DNA of 64,000 nt from CAWBLP01 sp963789495 (GTDB lineage Bacteria > Pseudomonadota > Alphaproteobacteria > Acetobacterales > Acetobacteraceae): the NCBI GenBank assembly GCA_963789495.1, contig CAWBLP010000026.1, positions 1 through 64,000 on the forward strand, in the 5' to 3' direction. The notes below the pieces were generated by a model. That model was given only the letters and a program-made list of their open reading frames with translations. It was not told the DNA's origin and made no database searches. Made by a program: the position numbers and the translations under genes. Position 1 is the stretch's first letter; every line of letters begins with the position of its first letter. Positions 15,883 through 24,490 of this stretch are shown one piece after another.

Positions 15883-17484
15883 TCAATCGAACAGGGTGGC
15901 CAGGCGCCGCTTGATGCTGTCGGCGATGTACAGCGCCAGTGCCTGGATGGTACAGGTCGGGTTCACGCCGCCCGACGTCACGAAGATGCTGCCGTCGACG
16001 ATGAACAGGTTCTTCACGTCGTGGCAACGACCCCATCCGTTCACCACCGACCGTTCCGGGTTGTTCCCCATACGCGCCGTGCCAAGCAGATGCCAGCCGC
16101 CGTTCAGGATCGGGCTTTGCACGCCGACATTGCTGGCGCCCGCGGCGGCCAGCATCTGCTTCGCGCGGGCAATGCCGTGGTCCATCATGCGCAACGAATT
16201 CTGGCTCAGCGTGTAATCGATCTTCGGCGCGGGGATGCCGTGCGCGTCTTTCAGGACGGGATCGAGCGTCACCCGGTTATGCTCTTCCGGGAGGTCCTCG
16301 CAGATCGCCGACAGACCGATGCGCCGGCCGACCAGCGTGCGGAAGACGCGATGATGATCCTCGCCCCAGGGCAGGCGTCCATCGGCATCACTGTTGATCG
16401 CCTCCATCACGGGGCCGATGCCGCGGTTGAACTGGAAGGCGTAGCCGCGCACGAAGTCACGCTGCGGATCGGTCTCGTAGAATTCCATGCTCCACAGACA
16501 CAGCGGCGGTGCGCGATTGCCGTCCAGTGCCTCGTCGACATAGCCGAACACCTGGGCGTAGGGATGGAACATCAGGTTCTTGCCGACCAGGCCGCAGGAA
16601 TTGGCCAGGCCGTTGGGAAACCGCCCGGAGACCGAGTTCAGCAGCATGCGCGGCGTGCCGACGCCGTTGCAGGCCATGATCACCACTTCGGCCGGCTGGA
16701 ACTGTTCCACCCCGTCGGCATCGTAATAGATCGCGCCGGAGGCCATGCCGTGTTCGTTGACCGTGATCTCGCGCACCCGGCAGCGCGTGCGCAGTTCGAC
16801 GCCGGCGCGGATGGCGGCGGGCCAGTAGGTGATGTCGGTGCTGGCCTTGGCGCCTTGGGCGCAGGCCGGCGTGCAATGTCCCAGATTGATGCAGGGCGCG
16901 CGGCCTTCCTATTCGGTGGTGGCGACGGCGGTGTCGGACGGCCACCAGTGCCAGCCGAGCCGGTTCATCGCGTGGCCGAACCGGGCGCCGCTCTTGCCCA
17001 GCGGCAGCGGCGGCATGGGCGGCTGCTTCGGCGGGTAGCCGGGATCGCCGGCCAGGCCGGACACGCCGGTCATGCGCTCGTTCTCGGCAAAGAACGGTTC
17101 CAGCGTCCAGTAATCGACCGGCCAGTCATCGGCGACACCATCCAGCGTGCGCACGCGGAAATCCGAAGGGTGCATGCGCGGATAATGCGCCGTGTACATC
17201 ACGGTGCTGCCGCCGACGCCGTTGAAGTTCACCACCTTGATCGGTGAATTCGCATCGTTGATCGGATAGTCGGTGGGCCGCGCCCGCCGGTTCGGGCTTG
17301 GTGAGAAATCGCCGAAGAACCGCGCCTCCCAGTCGCGCCCGTTGCTGGGATAGTCGGACTGCTTCATCCAATCGCCCTGCTCCAGGCAGAGGATCTTCAT
17401 CCGCGTATCGGCCAGGCTCCACGCCACCGCGGCGCCCGAGGCACCGGCACCAATGATCAGCACGTCCACCGTTTCGTTCATCAT
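15883..17484 (-). CDS. GMC family FAD oxidoreductase, interrupted by an in-frame TAG
   Basis: This is a flavin-dependent alcohol/sugar oxidoreductase of about 533 codons. The N-terminal FAD-binding motif is VDVLIIGAGASGAAVAW, followed by NGVGGSTVMYTAHYPR. The C-terminal half has GTARMGNNPERSVVNGWGR and the family ending TSGGVNPTCTIQALALYIAD. Codon 16909-16911 is TAG, between ATTE and EGRAPCINLGHC, where homologues usually have tyrosine; the frame is open on both sides. The interruption is therefore one substitution, either a real nonsense mutation or a base-call error. GGGAGG precedes two adjacent ATGs (17484, 17481). The subunit 3-like gene follows directly. Confidence 0.85.
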
Positions 17485-17659
17485 TCCCTCCCAGAACGGC
17501 GCCGCTCGCGCCGGTCCGAACCGTTGATCCTCGGTAGGCGAGTTTTCACTGTTGGGCAATTGCAGCAAGCCGCGGACGCTCACCCATCACCCGCCCCTCC
17601 CCAACAGCCGCCATCCCCTGTAACTGCTGGTTGCTAACCAACAGAGGGAGGATACGCGG

Positions 17660-18430
17660 ATGCTGACGGCAGAAAACTTCCGGCTGGACGGACAGGTCGC
17701 GCTGGTCACCGGCTCGGGCCGCAATATCGGCCGCGCCATCGCGGAGGCATTTGCCGCCGCAGGCGCCAAGGTCGTGCTCAACGGCCACAGCGACAACGCC
17801 GCGTTGGACGCGGTCGCGCAGGGCATCCGTGACCGTGGCGGGGAGGCCATCTCGGTGCTCGCGGATGTCGGCGACGATGCCGCGGTGCAACGCATGGTCC
17901 GCACCGCGGTGGACACCTATGGTGGGCTCGATGTCGTGGTCTCCAATGTCGGCATCCGCAAGTATCGCGCCTTTCTGGAGATCACGCCCGATGAGTGGGA
18001 TGCGGTGCTGCGGACCAACCTGACCGCGTCATTCTATCTGGCACGCCATGCGATTCCACACATGCAGGCGCAGAAGCGTGGCAGGATCATCGTGATCTCC
18101 GGTGCCGACGGGTTCTGGGGTCACGTCACCCATCGTGCACCGAACATCGCCGCCAAATCCGGCATGCATGGCCTGGCCAAGGCAATCGCCCGGGAATTCG
18201 GCGCCGACGGCATCACCGCCAACACCGTCTCCCCCGGCCCGATCGACACGGTCCGCGACTGGTCGCAATACGTCCACCAGCAACCCGCCCGCATCACCGC
18301 CGAGGTTCCGCTCGGCCGTTATGGTCATGTTGACGAAGTCGCCGGAGCCTGCCTGTTCCTGGCCAGCGATGCCGGCGGCTACGTCTCCGGCCAGGTGCTG
18401 CACGTCAATGGCGGCCACACCATGTATTGA
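17660..18430 (+). CDS. SDR family oxidoreductase with atypical active site
   Basis: This is a 256-residue Rossmann-fold protein. The cofactor motif is TGSGRNIGRAIAEAF (17-31), followed by the usual NVGIRK and NLTASFYLARH elements and the C-terminal SDAGGYVSGQVLHVNGGH. The catalytic YxxxK motif is altered: the aligned sequence is PNIAAK, so the Tyr is Asn while the Lys remains. The preceding ISGADGFWGHVTH loop is two residues longer than usual. The enzyme may use another residue or belong to a subfamily with a different mechanism. The start is fixed by GGGAGGATACGCGG before the ATG. A four-carbon acid sugar kinase gene follows 12 bases later. Confidence 0.85.
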   Translation: MLTAENFRLDGQVALVTGSGRNIGRAIAEAFAAAGAKVVLNGHSDNAALDAVAQGIRDRGGEAISVLADVGDDAAVQRMVRTAVDTYGGLDVVVSNVGIRKYRAFLEITPDEWDAVLRTNLTASFYLARHAIPHMQAQKRGRIIVISGADGFWGHVTHRAPNIAAKSGMHGLAKAIAREFGADGITANTVSPGPIDTVRDWSQYVHQQPARITAEVPLGRYGHVDEVAGACLFLASDAGGYVSGQVLHVNGGHTMY

Positions 18431-18442
18431 GGGAGCCAGGCA

Positions 18443-19489
18443 ATGCCCGGGCTGCGACTGGTGGCGGACGACCTGACCGGTGCGCTGGACAGTGCCGCGG
18501 GCTTCGTACCGCGGTTCGGCGCGTTGCCGGTGGTGTGGCGGTTTGACACACTGCCGGACAGCGCGGTGATCGACAGCGCCACGCGGGATCTGGATCAAGC
18601 CGCCGCGACGGATCGGGTCGCGCATCTGGCGCCGCTGCTGGCAGGCGGCGATCCGGCGTTCAAGAAGATCGACAGCCTGCTGCGCGGCCATGTCGCGGCC
18701 GAACTGACCGCCTGCATGGCGGCGTTCGACCACTGCATTCTGGCGCCCGCCTTCCCGTATCAGGGCCGCATCACCCGCGACGGGCGACAGCTTGCGCGCG
18801 ACGGTCACGGCTGGCGCGACACCGGTGTCGATCTGCCGGCGGCGCTGTGTCACTTCGGCGGGCGGGTGCAGCTCTGCGATGCCGAGACCGATGCGGATCT
18901 CGCCGCCATCGTCGCCCAGGGACAGGCACTGTCCGGGCGCGTGCTGTGGTGCGGCACCGGTGGGCTGGCCGGCGCACTGGCCGGCGGGCTGCCAGTCGCC
19001 ACCCCAGCTCTGCCGCGGCCGATGCTGGCACTGATCGGCTCGGACCATCCGGTCTCCACAGGCCAGCTCGCCGGCGCCTCGTTCTGCCTGCACCGGATCA
19101 CCCGGGCCGACGCCGCCGCCGTCGCGGCTGTCCAGGCCGCTCTGCGCGGCGGCGCGGCAGCGGTCGGCGTCGATCTGCCGCCAGGCACGATGCGGCTGGA
19201 GGCGACCCGGCGCATCGGTGCCTGCTTCGCCCAGCTGCTCACGGCGATCGAACCGCCGGGCACGCTGGTGGTCGCAGGCGGCGAGACCCTGCGCACGCTG
19301 TGCCAGGCACTGGGCGCCACCCGGCTGGAGGTGGACGGCGCAGTGGTGCCTGGTGTGCCGACCTCCCGCCTGCGCGGCGGCGCCTGGGATGGGCAGCGGA
19401 TCGTGTCGAAGTCCGGTGCATTCGGCGATGCCGGTTTCCTGTCCAGGCTGCTGCAGCCAACGCCTCGGGCCGCCGACGGCCTCAGCTGA
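18443..19489 (+). CDS. Four-carbon acid sugar kinase family protein (DUF1537 type)
   Basis: This is a 348-residue protein. Its N-terminal domain begins LRLVADDLTGALDSAAGF, contains FKKIDSLLRGHVAAEL and APAFPYQGRIT, and its C-terminal nucleotide domain contains VVAGGETL and RIVSKSGAFGD. These are the hallmarks of the OtnK/DtnK/LtnK-like kinases that phosphorylate D-erythronate, D-threonate and similar acids before oxidation and decarboxylation. The pairing with a dehydrogenase 12 bases upstream fits such a pathway, although the PdxA2 or aldolase partner is not adjacent. It is slightly shorter than the usual 400-430 residues. Its last 8 bases overlap the convergent comF gene. Confidence 0.85.
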   Translation: MPGLRLVADDLTGALDSAAGFVPRFGALPVVWRFDTLPDSAVIDSATRDLDQAAATDRVAHLAPLLAGGDPAFKKIDSLLRGHVAAELTACMAAFDHCILAPAFPYQGRITRDGRQLARDGHGWRDTGVDLPAALCHFGGRVQLCDAETDADLAAIVAQGQALSGRVLWCGTGGLAGALAGGLPVATPALPRPMLALIGSDHPVSTGQLAGASFCLHRITRADAAAVAAVQAALRGGAAAVGVDLPPGTMRLEATRRIGACFAQLLTAIEPPGTLVVAGGETLRTLCQALGATRLEVDGAVVPGVPTSRLRGGAWDGQRIVSKSGAFGDAGFLSRLLQPTPRAADGLS

Positions 19490-20220
19490 GCCGCGGGTCC
19501 GGAACCCGCGCGGCCACCAGCACATCGACGCCGGTCGCGCCGGCGGCCAAAAGCACCTCGGCACAGGCATTCGCCGTGGCCCCCGAGGTCATCACGTCGT
19601 CGATCAACAGCACGTGCTGCCCGCACACCAGTGCAGCCCGGGACGGACGCACCGCAAACACCCCTTGCACGGATGCCGCGCGCTCGGTCGCGGACTTCTC
19701 GCCCATCGGCGCGGTGGCGCGCTGCCGGGTCAATGCATCGAGCGCGACCGGGCGTCCGGTGAGTTCGCGTCAGCGCCTGGGCCAGCAAGCCCGCCTGGTT
19801 GTACTTCCGTCGGAACAGGCGAAGCCGATGCAGTGGCACAGGCACCAGCAGCTCCGCACGGCGGAGGAGTGCCGCCCCGGCGCGCGCCATGTGCGGCGCG
19901 AGAATTGCGGCGACCTCCGGCCGGTCCGCGTGCTTGAACGGCAGGATCAGCTTGCGTCCCTGGCCGTCGTAACGCAGCGCCGCACGGGCCTGGCCGTAGC
20001 GCGGCGGTGCGCCACTGCATGCCGGGCAGAGATGCCCCAGCCCTCCCTGGGCGGTGGCCGCGAACGGCACCCCGCAGCGCTCGCAGAACGGCTCGCTGAT
20101 GAACGCGGTCAGCCGGAAGCAATCGGCGCAGAATTCGCCCGGCCGTGACACCGGCGCATCTCAACTGACACATTGCGGCGGCAGCACCAGGTCGAGTACC
20201 GCACGCCCCGCACCGGCCAT
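19482..20220 (-). CDS. comF: ComF family amidophosphoribosyltransferase-like protein, disrupted twice
   Basis: ComF proteins have an N-terminal zinc finger and a PRTase domain and act in DNA uptake or phosphoribosyl chemistry. From ATG 20220 the frame reads a short leader ending DLVLPPQCVS, then TGA at 20161-20163, then DAPVSRPGEFCADC. The TGA replaces the second cysteine of the first CxxC. The frame continues with FCERCGVPF and CPACSG. Near 19768 a base is missing and the next frame supplies the PRPP-binding loop HVLLIDDVMTSGATANAC. A GTG at 20151 could give a shorter product without the first CxxC. Either assembly errors or a dying gene would explain two disruptions. Confidence 0.8.
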
Positions 20221-20251
20221 CCGGGTCGCAAGAACATGGACCAGCCTGGGC

Positions 20252-21850
20252 TCAGGCAGCTTCGTCGGCTGTCTCCACCCCGAACGACACCGTACCATCG
20301 CGCGCGATCTCGTTCACCAGGTCAATCTCCCAGGACAGATAGGCGTGCATCGCCTCCTCCACGCCGGAATTGCGATCGTAGGGACGCAGATAGAAATCGA
20401 TGCAGGCCTCGTCCGGTGGGACCGTGCGGTCCTTCACCAATGGCCGGCCGAAGGCGTGCCAGGCCTCGGTGCCGCCCTCCAGCACTCGCACCTCGGCGGC
20501 GCTGAGGCCCTTTACCTCCGCCACAGCAAGCCGCGCCAGCATGCCGTCCGGTGAGGTGATCACCACGTGCCTGGCGCCCGCCAATTGCGGTGCCAGGCCG
20601 GACAGCCGGGACCGCACGCCCCAGATCGCCCCTGGAATATGGCCTTCGCGGAAATCGACGCTGCGGGCCAGGTCGATGATCACCGTGCTGTCGCCGCTGT
20701 CCAGCAGAGCGACCAGGCCGGTGACGTCGATCAGCGGGGCGGGATCGGCCAGTTCCGGCACCGGCTGCAGGGTGCGGGCGCCACCGGACAGATCCAGGGC
20801 GCCTTCGGCCACGAACACGTCACGATGCCCCATCTGGCGCAGCCAGGCCGCACTCATCCGCGCCCGCACGCCGGTGTCGTCCAGCAGCACGATGCGGGCG
20901 TTGCGCACGCCGATCCAGGTATCTGTAGCCTGCACCAGCTGACCGCCCGGCGCATTGCGGCTGCCGGGCCGATGGCCGGCGCGGAACTCGGCGGGATCAC
21001 GCACATCCAACAAGTACAGCGTACGATCGGGATCGTCCTCGATCCGCTCCAGTTCCAGCGGACTGAGCACGCCCACGCCGGATTCCTCGGCAAAGCGCCG
21101 AGACCTTTCCAAGGCCTGCGGCAGCGTCTTTGGGGTGCCCGCGGTAAAGCGTTCACTGCGCCCGCGCTCGCAGCGCATCCCGGCCAGCTCCCAGCCCATG
21201 GTGCCATTGCGCAGCGCGACCACCTTGTTGGGAACCCCGGCACGGCGCAGGCTTTCTGCGCCCATGATGCTGCGGGTCCGGCCGGCGCAGTTCACCACCA
21301 CCAGCGTCTTGGGATCAGGGGCGATATCGCCGATGCGATAGGCCAGCTCGCCGCCCGGCACGCTAATCCCGGTGGGGATCGACATGCGGGTGAACTCCTC
21401 GGCAGTACGGCTGTCCAGCACCACCATGTCCCGCCCGGAGTCGATCCAGGCCTTCAGCTCGGGCGGATCCACACTCTCGGTGCCGTAATGATGCTCCACC
21501 CATTCGCCGAATGCCTTGGACGGCACGTTGACGCCTGAGAACAACACGTAACCGGCGGCTTCCCAGGCCTTGGTGCCGCCATCCAGCACCGATACGTTGG
21601 TGGCGCCGATGCCTTCCAGCCAGGTGGCCAGTTGCTCCGCCAGTCCGCGCCCGTCATCGACACAGCAGATCCGGGTGGTCAGCCGCGGCAGCAACGCACG
21701 GGCGCGAATCTCCCGCTTGGACACCGGACAGGGGACCGCCCAGAACAAATGGGAGGCGCCGAATTCGCCCTCCTCCCGCGCATCCAGCAGCGCCAGTTCC
21801 TTGCCGTCCGTAATCCAACTGCGCAGAGCCGCGGCGTCGATACGATGCAT
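20252..21850 (-). CDS. Four-domain rhodanese protein with a single catalytic cysteine
   Basis: This is a 532-residue protein made of four rhodanese-like repeats of about 120-135 residues. Each shows the LLDxRxxxEFxxxHxxGxxxxP signature (LLDAREEGEFGASH, VLDSRTAEEFTRMS, LLDVRDPAEFRAGH, IIDLARSVDFREGH). Only the second has a cysteine in the active-site loop (VVVNCAGRTRS). The equivalents elsewhere are CVDDGRG, LLDDTGVRA and ITSPDGMLA. The C-terminal 50 residues (YLRPYDRNSGVEEAMHAYLSWE) are conserved-looking but not rhodanese. Sulfur transfer or scaffolding is plausible. No signal peptide is seen, so it is probably cytoplasmic. The frame is intact over 1.6 kb. Confidence 0.88.
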   Translation of the reverse strand: MHRIDAAALRSWITDGKELALLDAREEGEFGASHLFWAVPCPVSKREIRARALLPRLTTRICCVDDGRGLAEQLATWLEGIGATNVSVLDGGTKAWEAAGYVLFSGVNVPSKAFGEWVEHHYGTESVDPPELKAWIDSGRDMVVLDSRTAEEFTRMSIPTGISVPGGELAYRIGDIAPDPKTLVVVNCAGRTRSIMGAESLRRAGVPNKVVALRNGTMGWELAGMRCERGRSERFTAGTPKTLPQALERSRRFAEESGVGVLSPLELERIEDDPDRTLYLLDVRDPAEFRAGHRPGSRNAPGGQLVQATDTWIGVRNARIVLLDDTGVRARMSAAWLRQMGHRDVFVAEGALDLSGGARTLQPVPELADPAPLIDVTGLVALLDSGDSTVIIDLARSVDFREGHIPGAIWGVRSRLSGLAPQLAGARHVVITSPDGMLARLAVAEVKGLSAAEVRVLEGGTEAWHAFGRPLVKDRTVPPDEACIDFYLRPYDRNSGVEEAMHAYLSWEIDLVNEIARDGTVSFGVETADEAA

Positions 21851-21953
21851 GGCGTAAATCCCCTGCGGACGGTCGGTAAGGAAGCCAGCCTAGGCGTGTG
21901 GTGAAGCGCTTGGCAACGCACGCCACCGAGCGCACATGCGAGGCATGGATTCG

Positions 21954-22736
21954 ATGCGTGTGTTCGATCGGGCAGCGGTACGGCGCCATCGCGACCGGGC
22001 AGCGGCCCGGGTTGACGGCGTGGCGGACGTGCTGCGCGACGCGGCCGATCGGCTGCTGGACCGACTGGACGATACGGTGGTGCGGTTCTCCCAGGCGCTG
22101 GATGTCGGGGGTCGCGGGGTGGTGGCGCCGCTGCTGCGGGCGCGGGGGATCGACGTGGTGAGCTGCGACCTGTCAGCGAGGATGGCGGCGCGGAACGGGG
22201 CGCCGGCGGTCGCGGCGGACGAGGAGTTTCTGCCCTTTGCGCCGGGCAGCTTCGACCTGGTGGTGGCCAGCCTGTCGCTGCATTGGGTAAACGATCTTCC
22301 GGGTGCGCTGATCCAGTTGCGGCAGGCGCTGCGCCCGGACGGGCTGCTGCTTGCCAGCCTGCCGGTATTGGGCACGCTGGCCGAACTGCGTCAGGCCCTG
22401 ATCGAGGCGGAGGCCGCGTTGACCGGCGGTGCCTCGCCGCGGGTTTCGCCGTTTCCCGAGCTGAGGGATTGTGCCGCGCTGCTGCAACGCGCCGGGTTTG
22501 CGATGCCGGTGGCGGATCTGGAGGAAATCCGGCTGCTCTACGCCAATCCGCTGGCCTTGCTGACCGACCTGCGCGCCGCGGGCGAGGCGAATGCGGTGCG
22601 GCTGCGGGGGCGCCGGATCCCATCCCCCTCGCTGTTTCCCGCCGCCCTGGCGATGCTGCCGGAGCAAGCGGGACGCGTTCCGGCCAGCCTGCGCCTGGCC
22701 ATGCTGACCGGCTGGGCACCGCCCGCGAGCGGCTGA
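21954..22736 (+). CDS. SAM-dependent methyltransferase, BioC/NDUFAF5-like
   Basis: This is a class I methyltransferase of about 260 residues. The first line MRVFDRAAVRRHRDRAA is characteristic of alphaproteobacterial proteins annotated as BioC-like or related to NDUFAF5. The SAM-binding region is SQALDVGGRGVVAPLL with VVSCDLSARM, followed by FDLVVASLSLHWVNDLPG and the RPDGLLLASLP strand. Three in-frame ATGs occur (21936, 21945, 21954); the third is preferred because it gives the family N-terminus and has GAGG 10 bases upstream. It is divergent from the rhodanese gene. Whether it methylates malonyl-ACP or a respiratory subunit cannot be told. Confidence 0.8.
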   Translation: MRVFDRAAVRRHRDRAAARVDGVADVLRDAADRLLDRLDDTVVRFSQALDVGGRGVVAPLLRARGIDVVSCDLSARMAARNGAPAVAADEEFLPFAPGSFDLVVASLSLHWVNDLPGALIQLRQALRPDGLLLASLPVLGTLAELRQALIEAEAALTGGASPRVSPFPELRDCAALLQRAGFAMPVADLEEIRLLYANPLALLTDLRAAGEANAVRLRGRRIPSPSLFPAALAMLPEQAGRVPASLRLAMLTGWAPPASG

Positions 22737-22745
22737 ACCGGGACG

Positions 22746-23915
22746 TCATGAGCGGGCGTAGGCAGCCCGCCAGGTCATCAGCAGGAAGGCCGCGAACAGG
22801 ACAGCAAACGCGGCCGGCAGTCCTTGCGGGTTCCAGTAATCCATCGCCACGCCGCCCAGCACCGGTCCGGTCAACGAGCCCAGGCCATAGACGCTGATCA
22901 GGGCGGCGTTGGCGGAGACCAGGTCTGAACCGCTGAACCGATCGCCGGCCATGCTGAGTGCCATGACGTAGATTGCTGACACCGTGCCGCCCCAGACGAA
23001 CAGCAGCGCGAACAGCCAGAGCGTCGGCAGGGCCTGCGTCGCCAGCAGAAGAGCCCCGACCAGTCCGACCGCGCCGCAAAGCTGCAGTACCGGCAAACGG
23101 CCGATTCGGTCGGACAGGAAGCCGATGGGCACCTGCAACGTGATCGCGCCGAGGTAGATCGCGGACAATGTTGCCGCGCCGAATTTCTCACCCAGGCCGG
23201 AGCGGAGGCCCCAGACCGGCAGCAGCACCATCAACGCCATCTCGAACACGCCGAACAGCAGCACGGTGAGGAAGACCACCGGCGCGCGGGCCACGATCGT
23301 CCATGGTGCCGTGGTGGGTTTCGTCCCGAGTGCCCCGCCGGGATCGCGGATCGCCAGCAACGGGATCATCGCGACGAGGACGATCACCGTGTTCGCAATG
23401 AATGGCGCCCAGCCGTCGATTCCGGTCAGTGCCAGCAGCAGCGGGCCGATGCCGAATCCGGCGGACAGCATGGCGCCGTAGAGGCCGACGATGCGGCCTC
23501 GTCCCACGCTGCCCGCGAGCGAATTGATCCAGGCCTCGCTAGCGGTGAAGATGTTGGAGCCGACCAGTCCCAGCAGGAAGCGCAGCACGAACCACGCCGC
23601 GAGCCCGTCGAACAGCTTCATCGACAGGAACAGGAGGATGTCGAGCGCGAAGCACAGCAGCAGGAAGCGGCTGATGCCCAGCAGACGAATGCCGCGCTGG
23701 GCGAGCCACGGGCCGAGCACGATGCCGACGGAGGTGGTGGCGGCGCTGAGCCCGTTGAGGGTGGCGTCGATGCCGCGCGTTTCCAGCAGCAGCGAAATGA
23801 GCGGCGCCGCCTGCCCCACGCTGAGGCCGAACACGGCGACCGAGACCATGGCGACCGCCAGGCTCCAGCGCCGCCGCTCTGCGACGGGCGGCGCTGGTGT
23901 CGTCGGCGCGTTCAT
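22746..23915 (-). CDS. MFS transporter, YcaD-like
   Basis: This is a 389-residue, 12-segment major facilitator protein. Segment 1 contains VAVFGLSVGQAAPLISLLLE, segment 4 NIFTASEAWINSLAG, and the mid-protein loop GFLSDRIGR is motif A of the second half. These are typical of the YcaD/UMF-type branch with no settled substrate. The length is normal and the frame intact. The gene converges with the methyltransferase gene, leaving only 9 bases between the two stops. Confidence 0.85.
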   Translation of the reverse strand: MNAPTTPAPPVAERRRWSLAVAMVSVAVFGLSVGQAAPLISLLLETRGIDATLNGLSAATTSVGIVLGPWLAQRGIRLLGISRFLLLCFALDILLFLSMKLFDGLAAWFVLRFLLGLVGSNIFTASEAWINSLAGSVGRGRIVGLYGAMLSAGFGIGPLLLALTGIDGWAPFIANTVIVLVAMIPLLAIRDPGGALGTKPTTAPWTIVARAPVVFLTVLLFGVFEMALMVLLPVWGLRSGLGEKFGAATLSAIYLGAITLQVPIGFLSDRIGRLPVLQLCGAVGLVGALLLATQALPTLWLFALLFVWGGTVSAIYVMALSMAGDRFSGSDLVSANAALISVYGLGSLTGPVLGGVAMDYWNPQGLPAAFAVLFAAFLLMTWRAAYARS

Positions 23916-23960
23916 GTCGGGGATCGAAAAATCTCGCCGGGCGTAGCCTGACGCTGGCGT

Positions 23961-24335
23961 CTATTCCGGCAGGCGGGTGGACTGCCAGACCACCATTTGC
24001 CAAAGGCTGCCTCGCTTCGCGTAGACGTCGGTGAAGCGCACCGAGAAGGCATTCGGTTTTCCGTTCGATACGACACTGATGCGGGCGATCCCGGTCAGCA
24101 CCACCGCGTCTCCGAGGTCCTGCGCCTTCACGTCCGACGGCTCCACACCGGTGTAGACGGTCGCGCCGGACTGCATGGCGCCGACCAGGCTCTGCTTGGT
24201 GTCGAGCCGGGCCGAGGAATGCGTGTAGATCAGGTCATCGGCGAGGATCTCGTTCAGCGTGGCGACATCCTTTTGCGCCATCGCCTGCATGCGCTTGCGA
24301 TCGAGTTCAATGATCGCCGGTCCATTGTCTGCCAT
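23961..24335 (-). CDS. NTF2-like protein (SnoaL/DUF4440 type)
   Basis: This is a 124-residue single-domain protein with the cone-shaped NTF2 fold pattern: RKRMQAMAQKDVATLNEILADDLIYTHSSARLDTKQSLV, then a central strand set and the closing RFTDVYAKRGSLWQMVVWQSTRLPE. Such proteins are ligand-binding or act as small isomerases. No catalytic residue can be named with confidence. It lies 45 bases upstream of the MFS gene on the same strand, suggesting co-transcription. Confidence 0.8.
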   Translation of the reverse strand: MADNGPAIIELDRKRMQAMAQKDVATLNEILADDLIYTHSSARLDTKQSLVGAMQSGATVYTGVEPSDVKAQDLGDAVVLTGIARISVVSNGKPNAFSVRFTDVYAKRGSLWQMVVWQSTRLPE

Positions 24336-24490
24336 ATATCCCTCCCTTGGTCAGGCCGGCATGATAGCGTGGCATAGCGAGGCTGGCGAATGACGCTGCA
24401 GATTCGACCGATCCGCCAGCCTACGCACGACGTGCGCAGACCGGCGAGTTTACGCGGCGTCGTGCGATGAGCGGTGCTGGCCGGGCGCGT

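Noticed and set aside
20161..20163. TGA at a zinc-finger cysteine of ComF as selenocysteine
   Set aside because: A second frame lesion lies in the same gene, no family precedent for Sec in ComF is known to me, and no hairpin of SECIS type is obvious right after the codon.
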